From Perlabentimonas sp041656735 (GTDB taxonomy: Bacteria; Bacteroidota; Bacteroidia; Bacteroidales; Tenuifilaceae), in assembly GCA_041656735.1 (NCBI GenBank), contig JBBACY010000005.1, positions 48,638-112,637 on the forward strand: a DNA stretch of 64,000 nucleotides, given 5' to 3'. The notes under the pieces were generated by a model. The model had not been told where the DNA came from. It saw nothing but the letters and a program-made list of their open reading frames with translations, and ran no database searches. Positions 36,759 to 45,218 of the stretch are shown in pieces. Within the stretch, counting starts at the first letter, position 1; each line of letters starts with the position of its first letter. The position numbers were made by a program, and so were the translations under genes.

Positions 36759-38015
36759 TTACAGCTTAAAAGCCGATTTTACCTTATCAACAGAATCTAA
36801 CTTTTCCCAGGCAAAAAACTCAACCTCTTTGTTATGTTCAGGTGTGCCATTGCCTCCGCCTAGTTTAATGGTTTTCTTAAAGTAATCGCGACCGAAATGG
36901 CCGTAGGCTGCCGTTTCCCTGAAAATAGGGTTGGTTAGCCCAAATCGCTTAATAATAGCATTTGGCCTAAGGTCGAAAAGTTCATTAATGCGAACCGCAA
37001 TTTCAGCATCGTTTAGGTTTACTTGTGCAGTGCCATACGTATTAACGTAAACACTCACAGGCTGGGCTACACCAATGGCGTATGCTAGTTGAACAAGCAC
37101 CTCGCCTGCAACACCAGCTGCTACTAAGTTTTTTGCAATATACCTTGCGGCATAAGCTGCCGAGCGGTCAACTTTTGACGAGTCCTTGCCCGAAAAGGCG
37201 CCACCACCGTGAGCACCCTTGCCGCCGTATGTGTCTACAATTATTTTTCGTCCAGTAAGTCCAGTATCACCGTGAGGGCCACCAATTACAAACTTACCTG
37301 TTGGGTTTACGTGCAGTATAAAATCGTTTCCAAAAAGAGGCTTAGTTCTTTCGGGTAAGCGAGCAATTACTCGGGGTATTAAAATAGTCGATACATCGTG
37401 CTTAATCGCTTGCTGCATCTTATCGTCGGTATCAAACTCATCGTGCTGGGTTGAAACTACAACGGTATGCACCCGCTTTGGAGCCCCATTGTCATCGTAC
37501 TCAATGGTAACCTGGCTTTTTGCATCGGGGCGCAGGTAGGTCATTTGCTTGCCCTCACGACGGATTTTGGCAAGTTCCATAAGTAGAATGTGCGATAGGT
37601 CAATTGCCAAAGGCATATAGTCGTCGGTTTCGAGGCAGGCGTAACCAAACATCATACCTTGGTCACCAGCACCCTGGTCGTCTTCGGACTGGCGAACAAC
37701 GCCACGGTTTATATCGGCCGATTGCTCGTGAATGGACGAAATTACGCCGCAGCTATCTGCATCGAACATATACTCCGATTTGGTGTAGCCAATTTCACGA
37801 ACTACCCCGCGAACTACTTGCTGAACATCAACATACGCCTGAGATTTAACTTCGCCGCTAACCACAACCAAGCCCGTGGTTACAAGCGTTTCGCAAGCCA
37901 CCTTCGAATCGGGGTCTTGGCGCAAAAATTCGTCGAGAATTGCATCAGAAATTTGGTCGGCTACCTTATCGGGGTGCCCTTCTGACACGCTTTCGGATGT
38001 AAATAGATATCCCAT
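36759..38015 (-). CDS. metK: S-adenosylmethionine synthetase
   Basis: A 418-residue enzyme that makes SAM from ATP and methionine. It shows the family signatures SVSEGHPDKVADQISDAILD (N-terminal), GAGDQGMMFGYA and GGGAFSGKDSSKVDRS. Length is typical of the Bacteroidota form. Upstream on the minus strand lie a predicted SAM-II riboswitch (38077-38126) and a matching promoter, which predict feedback control by its product. Confidence 0.97.
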   Translation of the reverse strand: MGYLFTSESVSEGHPDKVADQISDAILDEFLRQDPDSKVACETLVTTGLVVVSGEVKSQAYVDVQQVVRGVVREIGYTKSEYMFDADSCGVISSIHEQSADINRGVVRQSEDDQGAGDQGMMFGYACLETDDYMPLAIDLSHILLMELAKIRREGKQMTYLRPDAKSQVTIEYDDNGAPKRVHTVVVSTQHDEFDTDDKMQQAIKHDVSTILIPRVIARLPERTKPLFGNDFILHVNPTGKFVIGGPHGDTGLTGRKIIVDTYGGKGAHGGGAFSGKDSSKVDRSAAYAARYIAKNLVAAGVAGEVLVQLAYAIGVAQPVSVYVNTYGTAQVNLNDAEIAVRINELFDLRPNAIIKRFGLTNPIFRETAAYGHFGRDYFKKTIKLGGGNGTPEHNKEVEFFAWEKLDSVDKVKSAFKL

Positions 38016-38076
38016 TTCATTTTAATTTTATGATTAATAAAATGTTGGGAAGGTTTGGTAGAATGCAGGACAAAAA

Positions 38077-38126
38077 CACCGTTTTAGCATTTTTTATTGT
38101 GGTTGCAATCAATCAAATCTTTCCAC
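38077..38126 (-). ncRNA. SAM-II riboswitch in the metK leader
   Basis: On the minus strand, P1 is GTGG (38126-38123) / CCAC (38102-38099). The loop between carries AAAGATTTGATTGATTGCAA. It is followed by ATAAAAAATGCTAAAACGG. The conserved landmarks GATTT, ATTGCA, ATAAA and GCTAAAA occur in the same order and spacing as in known SAM-II aptamers, where loop and 3' tail form a pseudoknot around SAM. It lies 60 bp before metK and about 7 nt after the predicted transcription start. Confirmable with an Rfam RF00521 search. Confidence 0.75.
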
Positions 38127-38139
38127 TTAATTTGAAATA

Positions 38140-38147
38140 CAAAGTTA
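38140..38147 (-). promoter_or_regulatory. -7 promoter element of metK
   Basis: TAACTTTG on the minus strand, an exact TAnnTTTG match. Start is expected near 38134, directly before the SAM-II aptamer. No strict TTG is seen at the upstream position. The remaining ~170 bp to the ybaK gene show nothing further. Confidence 0.55.
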
Positions 38148-38320
38148 CAAACTATTTTCAACAGAGGAAGCCTTTCGTTTAAAAAATTAAAAACGCACCC
38201 TATACATTTACTTGAATGCTACTTATTAAAAGCAAGAGGCGTTGTGCTGAAATTTGTTTGGCTTTTGCTCCTTAGTTTAAAGTTTAATCTTCATTAAATG
38301 TAAATATCCAAACAAAGAAG

Positions 38321-38833
38321 CTAGCCATATAGTTCAATAAACTCGTAGCTATTGCCAATATGCTCAAGGTATTTTCTAAAATCGCTTTGCGAAATTACCA
38401 GCGATGCGGTATTGAGGTTAGGGTGAAAGCTAATATGCGCAGACTCTGCCAAATTTTTATCGATAAAAAGGTGCACGTGATTTTGCACATCGTGAAGTAG
38501 TCCAAAGGGCGACACCGAGCCAGGTTCCAGACCCAAATACTTCATCATCCGCTTTGGCGAGGCGAAGGATAGCTTTCCCTGGTTAAGCCTTTGCTCCAAA
38601 TCGCGAATATTAAGGGTTTCTCTGTAATCGAAAATCACAAGGTAGTGCTTGTTTCCCTTATGGTTACGAAAAAACAGGTTTTTACAGTGCGCCGACTCAA
38701 TTCCAGCCCAATATTTTGACGCCTCCTCCACGGTAGGCGCAGGCGGGTGCTCGTGGTAGCTGTATTTAATATCGAGCATATCGAGCGTTTGGTAAACCTC
38801 TTTATGCCCCCTAAGGTTACTGTAATTACTCAT
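38321..38833 (-). CDS. aminoacyl-tRNA deacylase, YbaK/ProX family
   Basis: A 170-residue editing enzyme that hydrolyses mischarged tRNA, probably Ala or Cys on tRNA-Pro. It shows YSYHEHPPAPTVEEASKYW, HCKNLFFRNHKGNKHYLVI with the catalytic-type Lys region, LSFASPKRMMKYLGLEPGSVSPFGLL, and HISFHPNLNTASLVIS. The family is a stand-alone homologue of the ProRS editing domain. A 328-bp gap to cas9 holds the tracrRNA. Confidence 0.88.
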   Translation of the reverse strand: MSNYSNLRGHKEVYQTLDMLDIKYSYHEHPPAPTVEEASKYWAGIESAHCKNLFFRNHKGNKHYLVIFDYRETLNIRDLEQRLNQGKLSFASPKRMMKYLGLEPGSVSPFGLLHDVQNHVHLFIDKNLAESAHISFHPNLNTASLVISQSDFRKYLEHIGNSYEFIELYG

Positions 38834-39033
38834 AATATTGCTAATCTTTTGCTGTGCAAAGCTAAAAATTATTGGGGGTAATGCAAAAATGGGGTGATTG
38901 CTGATTGAAAACTTGGATTCTTATCCTTTTAGAGCTTTTTGTTTAACTTTTTTACGTTATCTTTAATGGAAAGATTTTTGGGCTAAATAGTAGTTTTTCG
39001 CCAACGGGGCTAGTTGAAAACGTCAAAACAGGC

Positions 39034-39064
39034 AAAAAAATACCCCCGTATTGTAAGACGAGGG
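39034..39064 (-). terminator. terminator of the tracrRNA
   Basis: Minus-strand stem CCCTCGT (39064-39058) / ACGGGGG (39049-39043), one T-G wobble, followed by TA and seven T (39040-39034). Confidence 0.85.
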
Positions 39065-39120
39065 CAGCTTAAATGTTTTCACAACGGAATAATCCTTATT
39101 GTGAATTGCTTCAGATTGTA
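39034..39120 (-). ncRNA. tracrRNA of the type II-C CRISPR system
   Basis: Predicted 87-nt RNA read leftwards from in front of cas9. Its 5' part (TACAATCTG AAGCAATTCACAA) pairs with positions 1-14 and 16-24 of the crRNA-sense repeat, leaving one repeat U unpaired. Next comes CACAATAAGGATTATTCCGTTGTG, which folds as a nexus (CACAA/TTGTG), then a linker GAAAACATTTAAG, then terminator CCCTCGT / ACGGGGG with an 8-nt loop and T-run. It has its own promoter. This arrangement matches tracrRNAs of other type II-C loci in Bacteroidota as I recall them. Confidence 0.88.
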
Positions 39121-39123
39121 GAA

Positions 39124-39154
39124 CAAATATATAACCTTAAAACGTTAAAAACAA
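39124..39154 (-). promoter_or_regulatory. promoter of the tracrRNA
   Basis: Reading the minus strand: TTG at 39154-39152, 20 bases, then TATATTTG at 39131-39124, an exact -7 element. Start is expected at about 39120, at the first base of the anti-repeat. The TTG lies only 7 bp before the cas9 ATG, so transcription of the two may interfere. Confidence 0.7.
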
Positions 39155-39160
39155 TAGACT

Positions 39161-42100
39161 ATGAAAAAAATATTAGGATTGGATTTGGGTTCTGCCTCTA
39201 TAGGGTGGGCGCTAATATCTGAAAATGATGAAAATGGTGTGGTAAAGCGAGAAATACTTGGTATGGGAAGTAGAATTGTGCCATACGAAGGAACTGAGGG
39301 GAAAGATTTTGAAAAGGGAACAGGTGAAAGTCGTAATTTTACTAGAACCAAGATGCGGACTGCGCGTAAAGGTTACGACCGCTATCAGCTAAGGAGAAAA
39401 TATCTTGCTGATGCCCTCGTAAATTCCAGGATGTTTCCAGATGAAGTTGAAAAGAATTTGTCTAAAAATCAACTCTGGCAACTCCGAAATAATGCAGTAA
39501 CCTCAAAGGTTTCACTGAAAGAATTAGGACGTTTGCTACTTTGGCTAAACCAGAAAAGAGGTTATAAGAGTGGCCGAAGCGAAGCAAATATGGATAAGAA
39601 GGATACTGAATATGTTGCGGAAGTAAAGAGCCGACATCAGCATATCCAAGAATTAAACTTAACAATTGGACAGTATTTTTATCAGCAACTAGCAGCTGAT
39701 CATTTTTTTAGGGTCAAAGAAAATATTTTTCCTCGCGAGGCTTACATTGAGGAGTTTGAAACTATTTGCAAACAACAGCAATTACATTACCCTGATGTTG
39801 TTACCCAAGAATTTATTCAAAAACTACGAGATGAAATTATTTATTTTCAACGTCCACTAAAATCCCAAAAAGGATTGGTGTCCGTATGTGATTTTGAGGG
39901 CTTTTGGCATAAAACAGATGAAAAGAAAGAGTTTTTTGTTGGTCCAAGGGTTGCGCCACGTAGTTCTCCTCTTTTTCAACTTGCAAAGACGTGGGAAATT
40001 GTTAATAGCATAAGTATTGAAAACAAGTATGGAAGTAAAATTGAACTTACTCTTGACGAGAAAAATGCTCTTTTCAATCACCTGGACAATAACGGAAAAC
40101 TTACAAAAACCGATATTCAGAACATATTGGGACTTAAGAAAGATGATTGTTTTTTTAACAAACAAATTACTAACGGCATAAAGGGAAATGTTACAAAGGT
40201 GGCTATTCGTAGTTGTTTTGATAAGCCTGAGAAATATAATCATCTTTTTAAGTTTGATTTTGATATTATTAAAAGCGATGCCCTAAGTTACCTATATGAC
40301 AAAGATACAGGAGAGATTTTAGATGAGAAGAATGTGAAATTCATTGATCCCAAAATTGAAAATGAACCTTACTATAGGCTTTGGCATACCATATATTCAA
40401 TAAGTGATATTGATGAATGTAGTAAGGTGCTGCAAAGTAATTTTGGTATTGAAGAAGGAATTGCCGATAAACTTTCAAGGCTCGATTTAACTAAAGGTGG
40501 TTTTGGTAACAAATCGGCTAAGGCAATTAGAAAGATTTTGCCATACTTAATGGAGGGCTATGTGTATAGCGATGCGATGAGTTTTGCTGGTTACAACCAT
40601 TCAAACTCCTTAACCAAAGATGAAAACATACAGCGTAAACTACTTGATAAGCTTAAACCCATACCTAACAATTCACTTCGACAGCCCATTGTTGAGAAAA
40701 TACTCAACCAGATGGTAAATGTTACAAATGCAATTGTTGATGAGTACGGCAAACCCGATGAAATTAGGGTGGAACTGGCAAGAGAGCTAAAGCAAAGTAG
40801 GGAGGAAAGGAGTGATACCTCTAAATTTATAACCAAACGGGAGAGGGAAAATGCACAAATAGTAAAAAAACTCGAAGAGTTTGGTTTAAGGGCCACTAGA
40901 AACAATATTGTGAAATGGCGTTTATACGAGGAAATGGACAATGAGGATAAGAAGTTGAATGCCATTTGTATTTATTGTGGTCAACCCATTTCAATTACGG
41001 AAACAATAAAAGGTAATGATGTAGACATTGAGCATATTATACCAAAGTCTAAACTTTTTGATGACTCGCAAAGCAACAAAACGTTAGCCCATAGGCGTTG
41101 TAATTCCGACAAGGGCGATAGAACCGCATACGATTTTATGAAAGGGAAATCGGAGCAAGTCCTTGCCGCTTATGTTGACAGGGTTAATAAACTTTTTACA
41201 AGTAAGGTTATTGGGAAAGCCAAGCGTGATAAGTTACTGATGACGGGAAAAAGTATTCCCGATAATTTTATTAGCAGGCAGCTACGCGAAAGTCAGTATA
41301 TTGCACGTAAAGCAAGGGAAATTCTACAAACTATTTGTCTTAACGTTTGGGCAACTTCTGGGATGGTTACATCTGAATTGCGTCACTTATGGGGCTGGGA
41401 CGATGTTACAATGAATTTACAGTTTCCAAAATACAAACAGTTAGGTTTAACCGAAATTAGGGAGTGGGATAGTGAACATGGAAAGAATAAACATTCTAAG
41501 GAGGTTGTTGCTGGATGGTCCAAGCGAGACGACCATAGGCACCACGCAATTGATGCACTTACAGTGGCTTGTTCAAAGCAGGGGTATATACAGCGCTTTA
41601 ACACTTTAAGTTCTAGTAAAACTCGTGAAGATTTAAAAAGAATTGTTGACGATCGTTCAATTGAGTATCGTGAAAAGCTAAATTTACTGCAAAAGTATAT
41701 AGTAAGCGAGCAACCATTTTCTGTAAAACAGGTTGAAGACAAAACTGCTAATATACTGATATCGTTTAAAGCAGGGAAAAAGGTTGCAGTGACTGGTAAG
41801 CGAAAAGTTGGTAAAAGAGGGCATAAAAAAGTTGTTCAAACAGGAATTATTGTACCAAGAGGTGCTTTAAGCGAAGAAAGTGTGTACGGTAAAATTAAGA
41901 AGGTAGAAAGAAATAAATCATTAAAGTATCTTTTTGAAAACCCTGCCCAAATCGTTAATCCTCGCATCAAGCATCTTGTAGAGCAACGTTTAAATGAGTT
42001 TAATGACGATACAAAGAAGGCTATAACTTCAATTAAAAAGAGCCCAATATATCTTGATGATGATAAAAATGTAATACTTGAACACGGTTCGGTTTTTAGT

Positions 42101-42880
42101 GATGAGTATGTAATAAAGTACACTGTTGATACTAATTTCAACAAAGTTGATAAGGTTGTAGATGGTTACGTTAAGCAAATATTGCAACAAAGGCTAGAGA
42201 AGTTTAACGGAAAACCCAAAGAGGCCTTTAAGGATGTTCAGCATAATAACAAGATATTAAAATGGTATGAGGACGAAGGACTAAGCAGACCAATAAGGTC
42301 AGTTCGTTGCTATACTGGCCTTTCAGCAGTAGTGCCATTGCGTAAGGATGATAATGGCAGAGAAATTGGCTTTGTAAAACCTGGAAACAATCATCATATT
42401 GTAATTTATTCCGATGCAGAAGGTGAAATGGTTGAGCACATCTGCACGTTTTGGCATGCCGTTGAACGAAAGAAATATGGGATACCTGTAGTTATTAGTA
42501 ACACGAATGAGGTTTGGGATATGGTTCAACAGCAACCCGAGGGTACATACTCTGAAAGTTTCTTAAAACTACTTCCTGAGCCAAACCTTACTTTAGAAAT
42601 TAGTATGCAGCAAAACCAGATGTTTGTTTTAGGAATGACCAATGAAGAGTACGAAAACGCAAAGGCAGAAAGTGATTATAGTTTGATAAGTGATAAACTT
42701 TATCGTGTACAGAAACTCGCTGAGAAAAACTGGGTTTTTAGGCATCATCTAGAAACTCAGATAGTAGATGATGCTAATGCACAAAACAGCAAAAGATATA
42801 TTAGCGTTAGGAGTATAGGTGCTTTGTACTCTCTAAATCCAATTAAAGTGAAAGTTAGTTGTATTGGCAATTTGGTATAG
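39161..42880 (+). CDS. cas9: CRISPR-associated endonuclease Cas9, type II-C
   Basis: A 1239-residue RNA-guided DNA nuclease. RuvC-I: GLDLGSASIGW with D8. Arg-rich bridge helix: RTKMRTARKGYDRYQLRRKY at about residues 65-85. RuvC-II: IRVELARELK with E538. HNH: CIYCG zinc-type pair, then DVDIEHIIPKS with H625, and N648 in HRRCN. RuvC-III: DDHRHHAIDALTVA with H795 and D798. All catalytic residues are intact, so cleavage of both strands is expected. No csn2 or cas4 follows and the array has 30-nt spacers, which gives subtype II-C. The C-terminal ~250 residues should carry PAM recognition, PAM unknown. Confidence 0.97.
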   Translation: MKKILGLDLGSASIGWALISENDENGVVKREILGMGSRIVPYEGTEGKDFEKGTGESRNFTRTKMRTARKGYDRYQLRRKYLADALVNSRMFPDEVEKNLSKNQLWQLRNNAVTSKVSLKELGRLLLWLNQKRGYKSGRSEANMDKKDTEYVAEVKSRHQHIQELNLTIGQYFYQQLAADHFFRVKENIFPREAYIEEFETICKQQQLHYPDVVTQEFIQKLRDEIIYFQRPLKSQKGLVSVCDFEGFWHKTDEKKEFFVGPRVAPRSSPLFQLAKTWEIVNSISIENKYGSKIELTLDEKNALFNHLDNNGKLTKTDIQNILGLKKDDCFFNKQITNGIKGNVTKVAIRSCFDKPEKYNHLFKFDFDIIKSDALSYLYDKDTGEILDEKNVKFIDPKIENEPYYRLWHTIYSISDIDECSKVLQSNFGIEEGIADKLSRLDLTKGGFGNKSAKAIRKILPYLMEGYVYSDAMSFAGYNHSNSLTKDENIQRKLLDKLKPIPNNSLRQPIVEKILNQMVNVTNAIVDEYGKPDEIRVELARELKQSREERSDTSKFITKRERENAQIVKKLEEFGLRATRNNIVKWRLYEEMDNEDKKLNAICIYCGQPISITETIKGNDVDIEHIIPKSKLFDDSQSNKTLAHRRCNSDKGDRTAYDFMKGKSEQVLAAYVDRVNKLFTSKVIGKAKRDKLLMTGKSIPDNFISRQLRESQYIARKAREILQTICLNVWATSGMVTSELRHLWGWDDVTMNLQFPKYKQLGLTEIREWDSEHGKNKHSKEVVAGWSKRDDHRHHAIDALTVACSKQGYIQRFNTLSSSKTREDLKRIVDDRSIEYREKLNLLQKYIVSEQPFSVKQVEDKTANILISFKAGKKVAVTGKRKVGKRGHKKVVQTGIIVPRGALSEESVYGKIKKVERNKSLKYLFENPAQIVNPRIKHLVEQRLNEFNDDTKKAITSIKKSPIYLDDDKNVILEHGSVFSDEYVIKYTVDTNFNKVDKVVDGYVKQILQQRLEKFNGKPKEAFKDVQHNNKILKWYEDEGLSRPIRSVRCYTGLSAVVPLRKDDNGREIGFVKPGNNHHIVIYSDAEGEMVEHICTFWHAVERKKYGIPVVISNTNEVWDMVQQQPEGTYSESFLKLLPEPNLTLEISMQQNQMFVLGMTNEEYENAKAESDYSLISDKLYRVQKLAEKNWVFRHHLETQIVDDANAQNSKRYISVRSIGALYSLNPIKVKVSCIGNLV

Positions 42881-42909
42881 TAATCTGTTACTGATGGGAT
42901 GAATGCGAG

Positions 42910-42959
42910 TAGTCAAGGGTTGACTATACGTAGCTTAAAAATTAGTCAACCCTTGACTA
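42910..42959. repeat. REP-like palindrome, copy 1 (upstream of the transposase remnant)
   Basis: 17-bp arms TAGTCAAGGGTTGACTA and TAGTCAACCCTTGACTA enclosing a 16-nt loop that begins TACGTAGC. It ends 18 bp before the ATG of the transposase remnant and lies 30 bp after the cas9 stop. Copy 2 has identical arms. Confidence 0.85.
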
Positions 42960-42977
42960 AACTCAAAATGAAAAAGT

Positions 42978-43596
42978 ATGATTTTTGAAAAGAGTCACCT
43001 ATACCATGTTTACAATCAGGGCAATAACCGCCAGCGTATTTTCTTTAGCAGGGAGAACTACCTGTTTTTTCTGGAGAAAATTAAAAAGCACGTTTTGCCC
43101 TATGCCGATGTGCTGGCGTGGTGCCTTATGCCTAACCATTTTCATTTAATGGCGTATGTAAATGAGGTGGAGTAGGCAAGAGTATAGTCAAGGGTTGACT
43201 ATACGTAGCGTAAATACTAGTCAACCCTTGACTACTACCCTAAACTCCTCCATAGGTATAATGCTACGCTCATATACTCGCGCCATTAATATTCAGGAAA
43301 ATAGGTCGGGTGCACTTTTTCGCCAGCAAACAAAAGCTCGTTGCTTAACTTGTAATGATAAAATAAACTGTTCTTGGTTTACCTCACAGGGTGCAACTCG
43401 AATTAATATGCAGCATGCTGAGGATCAGTACCCAAATAAATGCTTTAATTACATCAATTTTAATCCAGTAAAGGATGGTTTGGTAAAACAATGCGAGGAC
43501 TGGGAGTTCTCGTCGTACCCCGATATTGTTGGGTTACGCATTGGCAAACTTATAAATAGGGCAAGAATTGAGGAGTTTGGGCTGGTGTTATTATGA
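42978..43596 (+). pseudogene. REP-associated tyrosine transposase (IS200-like), frameshifted
   Basis: The N-terminal frame (42978-43175) reads IFEKSHLYHVYNQGNNRQRI and LAWCLMPNHFHLMAYVNEVE, with the HUH-type HFH motif of Y1 transposases, and then meets TAG. The C-terminal part continues in the +1 frame (to 43596) with NSSIGIMLRSYTRAINIQEN, RSGALFRQQTKA and FNYINFNPVKDGLVKQ, all typical of the same family in Bacteroidota. A palindrome identical to the one upstream lies at the frame change and is read through as coding in the second frame. The element separates cas9 from cas1 by 838 bp. It is broken as it stands; the catalytic Tyr cannot be placed with certainty. Confidence 0.8.
43185..43234. 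repeat. REP-like palindrome, copy 2 (inside the transposase gene)
   Basis: Arms identical to those at 42910-42959, loop nearly the same (TACGTAGCGTAAATAC). It sits where the variable middle of these transposases lies and where the reading frame shifts. Confidence 0.85.
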
Positions 43597-43645
43597 TTTT
43601 ACTTGGAGTATTAATCACTCAAGGCTTGGCTTTAGGTTAGATCTC

Positions 43646-43684
43646 ACTCCTCAAGGCTTGACTTTAAGTCAAACTTTGAGGAGT
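43646..43684. repeat. REP-like hairpin, copy 3 (diverged), before cas1
   Basis: Outer stem ACTCCTCAA / TTGAGGAGT and inner stem TTGACTT / AAGTCAA with 3-nt internal loops; CAAGGCTTGACT resembles CAAGGGTTGACT of copies 1 and 2. It ends 34 bp before the cas1 ATG. Confidence 0.65.
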
Positions 43685-43718
43685 CAAACCATAAGTAGTA
43701 ATTTAAACTCCTAAACCT

Positions 43719-44666
43719 ATGATTAAACGAACGCTTTACTTTGGAAATCCCGCTTATTTAAGCCTAAAGGACCGGCAGCTGGTTATAAGCAAGGTGTCAA
43801 ATAAAGTTAACAGTGCTGAGGGTGACGCAGAGATAGAAAACCTGCGATTAAGCGAAAAGATAAGTATACCCGTTGAAGATATTGGTGTAATTCTTTTAGA
43901 TTGCTGGCAGATAACCGTTTCGCAACCTCTTCTGAATGCATTGCTTGCTAATAATACTTCGGTTATAACGTGCAACGAAAAGCATATGCCCTCGGGACTT
44001 CTTCTTCCGATAGAGGGTAACACCCTTCAGAGTGAAAGGTATAAACAGCAAATTGCTGCAAGCCTACCGCTTAAAAAACAGTTATGGCAGCAAACGGTAC
44101 AGACTAAAATTGGAAACCAGGCTGCTGTACTTAAAACCCTTGGCGTTGATATTGAGCCTATGCTCTACTTTAAGCGTAGCGTTAAGAGTGGCGATACCGA
44201 TAACTATGAGGGTAGAGCTGCTGCGTACTATTGGAAACATATTTTTAACGGAATTCTTAGCGATGGATTTGTGAGAGGGCGATTTGAGGATGACCCGAAT
44301 AATTTATTAAACTATGGTTACGCGGTGCTTAGGGCAACCGTGGCTCGTAGCTTAGTTGGTTCGGGGTTGTTACCCACGTTGGGCATACATCATCGGAATA
44401 AGTACAACGCCTTTTGTTTAGCCGACGATATTATGGAGCCATACCGGCCGTTTGTTGATAGGTTGGTGGTGGACATACTAAAAGATTTTGATGATGTTAG
44501 CGAATTAACCACCGAGTTAAAGGCTCGCTTGCTTGTTATACCTGCCTTGGATGTTGTAATTGATGGAAAATCTAGTCCGCTAATGATTGCCACACAACGA
44601 ACATCCTCATCGCTAAACGACTGCTTTGAGGGTTTAAGCAGAAATATTCTTTACCCCATACTTTAG
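43719..44666 (+). CDS. cas1: CRISPR integrase subunit Cas1
   Basis: A 315-residue Cas1 of the type II kind: opening IKRTLYFGNPAYLSLKDRQL, metal-ligand Glu in NYEGRAAAYYWK, His in LGIHHRNKYNAFCLADD, and the acidic EPYRPFVD. It acts with Cas2 to insert new spacers. All three catalytic positions are present. It is 46 bp from cas2. The remnant transposable element upstream separates it from cas9, so it may need its own promoter or read-through. Confidence 0.95.
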   Translation: MIKRTLYFGNPAYLSLKDRQLVISKVSNKVNSAEGDAEIENLRLSEKISIPVEDIGVILLDCWQITVSQPLLNALLANNTSVITCNEKHMPSGLLLPIEGNTLQSERYKQQIAASLPLKKQLWQQTVQTKIGNQAAVLKTLGVDIEPMLYFKRSVKSGDTDNYEGRAAAYYWKHIFNGILSDGFVRGRFEDDPNNLLNYGYAVLRATVARSLVGSGLLPTLGIHHRNKYNAFCLADDIMEPYRPFVDRLVVDILKDFDDVSELTTELKARLLVIPALDVVIDGKSSPLMIATQRTSSSLNDCFEGLSRNILYPIL

Positions 44667-44711
44667 TAACTGTGGTGTTTTTAGTGTATTTAGAGGGTTA
44701 AAATTTTTCCA

Positions 44712-45053
44712 ATGAGTTTAACAAATCGGTTAAATCAATACAGAGTAATGTGGGTATTAGTTTTCTTCGACCTCCCTACTGAAACTAAAAAGGATAGGAG
44801 AAATTCTGCAAAATTTCGAAAAGAAATTATGAAGGATGGCTTCACAATGTTTCAGTTTTCTATTTACACACGCTGCTGTCCGAGTAGAGAAAACGCCGAT
44901 GTGCATATTAAACGGGTAAAGGGATTGTTACCTCCATTAGGGTATGTTGGGATAATGTGTGTAACCGATAAGCAGTTTGGTTCAATGGAACTTTTTCATT
45001 CAACTAAACAGATTAAGGCTAGTCCCGACCCACAACAGTTGCAGTTGTTTTAA
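44712..45053 (+). CDS. cas2: CRISPR-associated Cas2
   Basis: A 113-residue Cas2: VMWVLVFFDLPTETKKDRR carries the ferredoxin-like first strand with the conserved Asp; FTMFQFSIYTRCC and VGIMCVTDKQFG follow. It forms the integration complex with Cas1. The last gene of the cas operon, 61 bp before a strong terminator hairpin. Confidence 0.95.
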   Translation: MSLTNRLNQYRVMWVLVFFDLPTETKKDRRNSAKFRKEIMKDGFTMFQFSIYTRCCPSRENADVHIKRVKGLLPPLGYVGIMCVTDKQFGSMELFHSTKQIKASPDPQQLQLF

Positions 45054-45114
45054 CTTGTAAAAATACTCACGGGGCGAATCTCTGCAGAGCAAGTATTTTC
45101 CCGTTAGTAGAAAT

Positions 45115-45146
45115 AAAAAAATCCCTCCAAATGGCTGGAGGGATTT
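45115..45146 (-). terminator. terminator between cas2 and the array, strongest on the minus strand
   Basis: 11-bp perfect stem AAATCCCTCCA (45119-45129) / TGGAGGGATTT (45136-45146), loop of 6. On the minus strand it ends in seven T, while on the plus strand only TTTC follows. It therefore fits best as the end of a leftward array transcript, and may also stop cas2 transcription. Confidence 0.8.
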
Positions 45147-45218
45147 CTAATTGAACACATTTTTTAATTCTAAATCTTAGCCTATTGAGTTGACAAACAG
45201 TCCTTTAATGTAGGGTAT
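45147..45218. other. candidate adaptation-side flank of the array (leader)
   Basis: 72 AT-rich bases between the terminator and the first intact repeat. ATTGAACACA at 45150-45159 is the inverted copy of TGTGTTCAAT in repeat 1 (45221-45230). The degenerate repeats at the other end suggest that this is the end where spacers are added, although transcription appears to run towards it. Confidence 0.5.

Noticed and set aside
38938..38965. Possible cas9 promoter TTTG-N16-TATCTTTA
   Set aside because: The spacing is short and the box has one mismatch; no better candidate was seen, so the cas9 promoter is left unassigned.
39161..45053. Type II-A or II-B assignment for the CRISPR locus
   Set aside because: No csn2 or cas4 is present, and Cas9 length and tracrRNA position fit II-C.
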